From Candidatus Latescibacterota bacterium (GTDB lineage: Bacteria; JAAXHH01; JABIQT01), in NCBI GenBank assembly GCA_018667995.1, contig JABIQT010000639.1:1-8121 (forward strand): a stretch of DNA of 8,121 nucleotides, written 5' to 3'. This document shows positions 6,884 through 8,121 of this stretch, piece after piece; within the stretch, counting starts at the first letter, position 1; the number at the start of each line of letters is the position of its first letter. A program made the position numbers and the translations under genes. The notes beneath the pieces were generated by a model, which worked only from the letters and a program-made list of their open reading frames with translations, was not told the origin of the DNA and did not search any database.

Positions 6884-7720
6884 TTATGACAGGCCCAACA
6901 ACCTTTGCATGTTTCCGCCGAGGATCAGCGCCATATCCTCTTTGGCGATAAACCCACAATGGGTGCGGACCGCTTCAAGCGACTGCTGATAGGTGGTTGC
7001 CAACGCCACCGGAGGGTAGTTTGAGGCCCAGCATAGCCGCTCTGGGCCGAAGTTCTCATAGAGTTTTCGCACGATCCACATTGCATCAGAATGGGGGTAC
7101 TCCCAAGCTACTTCAGACACATACTGAAATCCGGACAGCTTGATGTGAATATTGGGTACCGCTGAGCACTTCAAGATCTCGTTGAGCGTATCGTAGGGTG
7201 GCGTTTCGCCGGCCCGGGCGCCTGACATGTGATGACACAGGAATGGGATAGAGGGAAATCGCCCAGCCAATTTTCGTAAGGCCGGTAGCCATGCGACCCC
7301 TAGAGCCATGCTGGCAATCAGTCCGAGATCGGCCGTTGTTTCAAAGAAGGACAGTCCCTCGTCCGATTCAAACCAATCATAATCGTCCCGCAGATAGTGC
7401 GTGTATCCTTTCAGATTGTATTTCTCAGCTGCTTCGGCGAGACGGTCGACGGCACCTGGCGTGTGGTAAGTATCTGTCCAAGAGCAATCCACGTCAGCGA
7501 ACTGCACGATGCGGTCCGGGTAACGCCTGGCGCAATCGGCCCCGTAATCGTTGTTGTTGGGGTTGTGCTCGATACGGGCGCAAACGAGAACAGAAACGTC
7601 GACTCCGTTCCGATCCATTTCCCATAATAGCTGTTCGACGAGGCTGCGGCTCTGCGGGTCGGGAACGGCGGGTTCATAGGGCCAATAGTCCCAAGCATGG
7701 GTGTGGCAGTCGATGATCAT
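6884..7720 (-). CDS. Amidohydrolase-2 family metal-dependent hydrolase
   Basis: This is a 278-residue protein of the amidohydrolase superfamily (Amidohydro_2, TIM-barrel), whose members include sugar lactonases and decarboxylases. It opens directly with the first strand and metal motif MIIDCHTHAWD (H6, H8). A histidine pair follows in FLCHHMSGA (H163-H164), then LKLSG-like IHIKLSGFQY at 191-200. The last conserved motif reads RLCWASNYPPV with N234, where an aspartate is more usual. It ends with the typical GGNMQRLLGL helix, in which the family motif is normally N-A-x-R-L. There is no signal peptide, so it is cytoplasmic. The ATG follows the upstream sulfatase stop by one base and is preceded by GAGGAG, so the two are very likely cotranslated. 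A role in opening a sugar lactone from the sulfated substrate is a reasonable inference, but the substrate is unknown. Confidence 0.88.
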   Translation of the reverse strand: MIIDCHTHAWDYWPYEPAVPDPQSRSLVEQLLWEMDRNGVDVSVLVCARIEHNPNNNDYGADCARRYPDRIVQFADVDCSWTDTYHTPGAVDRLAEAAEKYNLKGYTHYLRDDYDWFESDEGLSFFETTADLGLIASMALGVAWLPALRKLAGRFPSIPFLCHHMSGARAGETPPYDTLNEILKCSAVPNIHIKLSGFQYVSEVAWEYPHSDAMWIVRKLYENFGPERLCWASNYPPVALATTYQQSLEAVRTHCGFIAKEDMALILGGNMQRLLGLS

Positions 7721-7721
7721 A

Positions 7722-8121
7722 TTATGAATTCTCCTCGATGTCCTTGGTCTCCACTTGCCAATGTCTGATACGATCCGTCAAATCTCTGATGCGTGATTCC
7801 TGTCCTTGATTGTCGGCCAGATTGGTCATCTCGCACGGGTCATTATTGAGGTCATAGAGTTCGTGTTGGCCCTGGGTGTACAGATTGAGTTTCCACCGAT
7901 CTCCAGACACGATGGTTCGGTATGGCTGGCCCATGCTGCGGTTCACTTCAGCCTCACCGATGGATGAGGGGATATGGCCATCTGTGCCATTCCACTGGAT
8001 GAATATGTCGTTGTTGTCCAAGTTGTTCTTACCAGCAAGGACCGGCAATCTGCTCATTCCCTGCATGGTACCGGGTACCTCTTGCCCCATGAGATCCATG
8101 ATGGTTGGTACGAGATCAATA
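7722..8121 (-). CDS. Sulfatase, C-terminal fragment (continues beyond window)
   Basis: The frame is open from the window edge to TAA at 7724-7722 and encodes about 132 residues. It starts inside the sulfatase hallmark IDLVPTIMDLMGQEVPG, which in this family lies past the catalytic domain, and goes on through MQGMSRLPVLAG to a C-terminal subdomain with YRTIVSGDRWKLNLY and ELYDLNNDPCEMTNLAD. The last residues, HWQVETKD, resemble the W-x-V-E-T-K-D tail at about residues 408-414 of the 3462-4802 sulfatase, although the two are otherwise different. The catalytic half, with its formylglycine motif, lies outside the window, so activity and signal peptide cannot be judged. An internal ATG at 8099 is not a real start, because the family sequence continues upstream of it. 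The amidohydrolase gene follows after one base. Confidence 0.92.
   Translation of the reverse strand, partial: IDLVPTIMDLMGQEVPGTMQGMSRLPVLAGKNNLDNNDIFIQWNGTDGHIPSSIGEAEVNRSMGQPYRTIVSGDRWKLNLYTQGQHELYDLNNDPCEMTNLADNQGQESRIRDLTDRIRHWQVETKDIEENS
7731..7736 (-). promoter_or_regulatory. Strong Shine-Dalgarno of the amidohydrolase gene
   Basis: GAGGAG (7736-7731) lies 10 bases before the ATG at 7720 and inside the final codons of the upstream sulfatase gene, whose TAA ends one base before that ATG. It is the closest match to consensus among the starts in this window and fixes this start. Confidence 0.7.

Noticed and set aside
8097-8099. ATG at 8099 as the start of a short separate gene
   Set aside because: The frame continues upstream to the window edge and encodes the sulfatase motif IDLVPTIMD, so this is an internal methionine of a truncated sulfatase.
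1-8121. CRISPR arrays, tRNA or rRNA genes, transposases, integrases, toxin-antitoxin or phage-defence genes
   Set aside because: None was found on either strand by reading. There are no regularly spaced repeats, no tRNA-like cloverleaf was noticed, and all long minus-strand frames belong to the enzymes listed.

Overview
The window is a densely packed, single-strand bacterial gene run. Every supported gene lies on the minus strand, so transcription goes from the right edge to the left edge. Base composition looks close to half GC. There are no RNA genes, insertion sequences, CRISPR arrays or integrase-like genes. Three unrelated-looking sulfatases sit with a TIM-barrel sugar isomerase-like protein, a ThuA-domain protein and an amidohydrolase. 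That mix is typical of sulfatase-rich Planctomycetota, Verrucomicrobiota, Lentisphaerota, Poribacteria and Latescibacterota. This taxonomic guess rests on gene content only, and the phylum cannot be fixed from the sequence.

In transcription order: the C-terminal end of a sulfatase (7722-8121, cut by the window edge); an amidohydrolase-2 enzyme one base later (6884-7720), with the strongest ribosome binding site seen here; a full-length ABC-F ATPase (4878-6758); a compact SGSH-like sulfatase (3462-4802); a TIM-barrel isomerase/epimerase-like enzyme (2422-3360); a second complete sulfatase (976-2415), in the same frame as the TIM-barrel gene and two sense codons past its stop; a ThuA-domain protein (103-837), preceded by the best promoter candidate in the window; and the first 32 codons of a probable membrane protein, possibly an MscS-type channel (1-96).

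The likely theme is intracellular breakdown of small sulfated carbohydrate-like compounds. The two complete sulfatases have no signal peptide, and in-frame stops just upstream leave no room for one, so they should act in the cytoplasm. The TIM-barrel, ThuA and amidohydrolase proteins are types often found in sugar, keto-sugar or lactone catabolism. The exact substrate cannot be read from the sequence. The ABC-F protein is a translation factor and looks like an insertion into the theme rather than part of the pathway. The points most worth a second look are the altered metal site of the 3462-4802 sulfatase, the N-for-D change in the amidohydrolase, the possible leaderless start of the ThuA gene, and the same-frame junction at 2415-2424.
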